Assembly (NCBI RefSeq): GCF_029504655.1
Contig: NZ_JAQFIL010000001.1
Span: 1,803,001-1,867,000, forward strand
Direction of reading: 5' to 3'
Source of the DNA: Catalinimonas alkaloidigena
GTDB taxonomy: Bacteria; Bacteroidota; Bacteroidia; Cytophagales; Cyclobacteriaceae
Length of the DNA: 64,000 nt
Made by a program: the position numbers and the translations under genes. This document shows, in pieces, positions 62,291-64,000 of the stretch; position 1 is the first letter of the stretch; every line of letters begins with the position of its first letter. Below the pieces are notes generated by a model. That model saw only the letters and a list, made by a program, of their open reading frames with translations. It was not told the origin of the DNA and did not search any database.

Positions 62291-63799
62291 TTACCAGTTA
62301 GGGTTTTGTTCAAGGTTTGGATTCAAATCAATTTGATTTGATGGTATCGCCCAAAGGTAATCACGAGCAGGATTAAAGGTTCTGGTGGTATATACATTAC
62401 CTTGATAATCATGAACATCAACATTCATTAATTCTTCAGCAGTTCCCCACCGTTTGATATCAGCATAATATTTACCTTCAAAAGCAAGTTCAATTCTTCT
62501 CTCATGCCGAATCTCTTCTCGCATTTCATCTTTTGAAAGTCCGGGTTCAAGTGCTGGCATATTGACACTTGGACGGCTTCGTATACGATTGATAGCTTCG
62601 TAAACCGACTCGTCCGGACCAACCGCTTCATTCTGAGCTTCGGCATAGGTTAACAAAACTTCTGCAAACCTGATTACAATCGGATTTATCTCGCTTCTTC
62701 CTCCTGAAACCTCAGTAATTGTCGTACTGTCACTATAAGTAGTAAATTTCTTTACGCCAAACCCCGTCTGATCCAGATCACTATCAGTATTTATTTTGCC
62801 ATTATACATGGCTCCAACCAATCTGATAGTCTGATAAAGTCGAGGGTCTCTGTTTTCATAAGGATTTTCAGGGTCATATGAAGAAGATTCCGCAATTGAC
62901 AGACCATCAATCATATAGTAAGCATCTACTAATTCTTTGGTTGGGGCCACATTACTATGTAAAGTGACAGCATTGTCATAACCATGACCAAAGCGGGGCA
63001 TAAAATACTGTATATCCCAGATGACTTCTTCATTCCCTTCATTTTCAAGCATGAACAATTCTCTGTAATCCGGAAATAGTGAGTAAACATCCAGATCCAT
63101 AACCGCTTGTGCAGCATCAGCGGCTTCTTCCCATCTCTGCTCATATAATAAAACACGTGCCTTGAGCGAAAGCGCGGCTCCCTTGGTAGCCCTACCGGGT
63201 TCATCCGTCAGAGGCAAAACATCAGCGGCCTCATCCAGGTCATTAAGTATTTGCGTTACTACATCGGCTTTAGAATTACGCGGGAGTTCTCCCTGCTCAA
63301 CTAAATCGGGAGCACTTGTGATCAAAGGAACTGCACCAAATTTATTAACTAAATCCGCATAATAGAAAGCTCTCAGGAATTTTGCTTCAGCGATTATTTT
63401 ATTAATTACGTCGGGTTCAGCTTCAATCTTTTCTATGTTATCCAATAATGTATTTGCCCTGCCTACTCCTCTATAATTACTCGTCCATGCACTTTCAAAT
63501 AGGGGGTTGGTCGTTTGGGCAAGGCCTCTGGCCAGATCCCTCCAGCCGCCGGGATTATCAAACCTTACTGCGTTAGGAGTAATTTGAGCACTGTAGAATA
63601 TTTGATTCGCAGGATATCCTCTAAGCACTTCATAAATTCCAGTTAAAGCAGCTTGAGCTTGTTCCTCTGATTCCCAAAAATTATCTGAGGTATATTGATC
63701 AGATGGCACTGTTGAGAGGAAATCCTCACAAGCACTGAATACAATACTGAGCGATAAAATAATCGTGAATCTGTATATATATATATTTGAAGTCTTCAT
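62291..63799 (-). CDS. SusD/RagB-type nutrient-binding lipoprotein
   Basis: The product has 502 residues. The lipobox VFSAC is near 24, followed by EDFLSTVPSDQYTSDNFW. Helices EAKFLRAFYYADLVNKFGAVPLI and GAALSLKARVLLYEQRWEEAA are SusD-type. The C-terminal signature is RFAEVLLTYAEAQNE, INRIRSRPS, RHERRIELAFEGKYYADIKRW and PSNQIDLNPNLEQNPNW. It is 20 bases downstream of the SusC that leaves the window. The upstream stretch contains a (TA)6-like run inside the signal-peptide codons, which is a simple repeat only. Confidence 0.95.
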   Translation of the reverse strand: MKTSNIYIYRFTIILSLSIVFSACEDFLSTVPSDQYTSDNFWESEEQAQAALTGIYEVLRGYPANQIFYSAQITPNAVRFDNPGGWRDLARGLAQTTNPLFESAWTSNYRGVGRANTLLDNIEKIEAEPDVINKIIAEAKFLRAFYYADLVNKFGAVPLITSAPDLVEQGELPRNSKADVVTQILNDLDEAADVLPLTDEPGRATKGAALSLKARVLLYEQRWEEAADAAQAVMDLDVYSLFPDYRELFMLENEGNEEVIWDIQYFMPRFGHGYDNAVTLHSNVAPTKELVDAYYMIDGLSIAESSSYDPENPYENRDPRLYQTIRLVGAMYNGKINTDSDLDQTGFGVKKFTTYSDSTTITEVSGGRSEINPIVIRFAEVLLTYAEAQNEAVGPDESVYEAINRIRSRPSVNMPALEPGLSKDEMREEIRHERRIELAFEGKYYADIKRWGTAEELMNVDVHDYQGNVYTTRTFNPARDYLWAIPSNQIDLNPNLEQNPNW

Positions 63800-63819
63800 G
63801 ATAGTAATGGTTTGTTGTT

Positions 63820-64000
63820 TTAAAATCCAATTTGAACTCCAGCAGTATATGTTTTCACACTTGGATAGTCATAACTTGCATTATCAGTTCCCATGTCTCT
63901 TTCGGGGTCAAAGGTATCCATGGGAGTAATTGTCCATATGTTCTGTCCATTGACAAAAACTTTGGCACTTTGGAGTTTTATCCTTTCAAGAAAGTTTGTG
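63820..64000 (-). CDS. SusC/RagA-type outer membrane transporter, C-terminal fragment (window edge)
   Basis: The minus-strand reading ends ...LQSAKVFVNGQNIWTITP, DTFDPERDMGTDNASYDYPS, VKTYTAGVQIGF, stop. The segments VNGQN(I/L)xT, DPE and the final YTAGVQIGF with a terminal Phe are the last strands of a SusC barrel. Only about 59 residues lie in the window. With SusD and sulfatase it forms the fourth SusCD locus. Confidence 0.92.
   Translation of the reverse strand, partial: TNFLERIKLQSAKVFVNGQNIWTITPMDTFDPERDMGTDNASYDYPSVKTYTAGVQIGF

Noticed and set aside
63774..63786. TA-repeat at the start of the SusD gene
   Set aside because: It encodes the tyrosine and isoleucine codons of the signal peptide; it could vary in length, but there is no evidence of phase variation.
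1..64000. CRISPR array, tRNA, rRNA or toxin-antitoxin locus
   Set aside because: No regularly spaced direct repeats, no tRNA cloverleaf or rRNA core sequence, and no recognisable toxin-antitoxin pair were found on either strand.

Overview
The window looks like chromosomal DNA of a free-living, probably aquatic member of the Bacteroidota, most likely of the order Cytophagales. The grounds are three SusC/SusD pairs plus the edge of a fourth, ECF sigma/FecR pairs in front of two of them, Tat- and lipobox-type export signals on most enzymes, VCBS/FG-GAP lipoproteins, and start sites with little Shine-Dalgarno sequence. No 16S or other taxonomic marker is present, so the lineage is an inference.

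Region 1 (1-5969) is a mobile zone. It is an integron gene-cassette array that has not kept a visible integrase in the window. Four cassettes (1142-2028, 2029-2849, 2850-4539, 4540-5119) all point rightwards and are separated by attC sites whose R'' boxes pair with the first bases of their own cassettes. Two group II introns sit in the array: a reverse-transcriptase-bearing one on the minus strand that leaves the window at its left edge, and an ORF-less one (2853-3688) lying exactly at a cassette junction. A serine recombinase and a WGR-domain gene close the array.

Region 2 (6316-42357) is a long carbohydrate-use island. It starts with sigma factor, anti-sigma factor, SusC and SusD. It continues with two exported enolase-superfamily dehydratase-like proteins, an exported RraA-like aldolase, a predicted toroid protein, an exported lactonase-type amidohydrolase, a CBM9/PKD protein and a soluble-glucose-dehydrogenase/cytochrome c/CBM6 fusion. 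It ends with a second SusC/SusD pair, VCBS-repeat lipoproteins, and two further dehydratase genes, one frameshifted and one split by a complete IS4-type element, next to a second RraA-like gene.

Region 3 (42358-44981) is a patch of decayed insertion sequences: an IS110-type transposase with an in-frame TGA, a truncated IS1-type transposase, and a 22-bp hairpin. Region 4 (44982-56174) is a second sigma/FecR/SusC/SusD unit followed by an exported ManD/RspA-like dehydratase and a quinoprotein dehydrogenase with a cytochrome c domain.

Region 5 (56288-60671) is a tight four-gene unit: SGNH hydrolase with TPRs, SxtJ-like membrane protein, a 49-residue DUF5989-like protein and a NodU/CmcH carbamoyltransferase. 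Region 6 (60813-64000) is a sulfatase, a SusD and the C-terminal end of a SusC on the minus strand.

Read together, regions 2 and 4 encode dehydrogenase, lactonase, acid-sugar dehydratase and 2-keto-3-deoxy-acid aldolase candidates that nearly all carry export signals. This suggests a non-phosphorylating sugar-acid pathway running outside the cytoplasm, beside SusCD importers. That is the most unusual biological proposal here; the intron-bearing cassette array is the best supported structural find.
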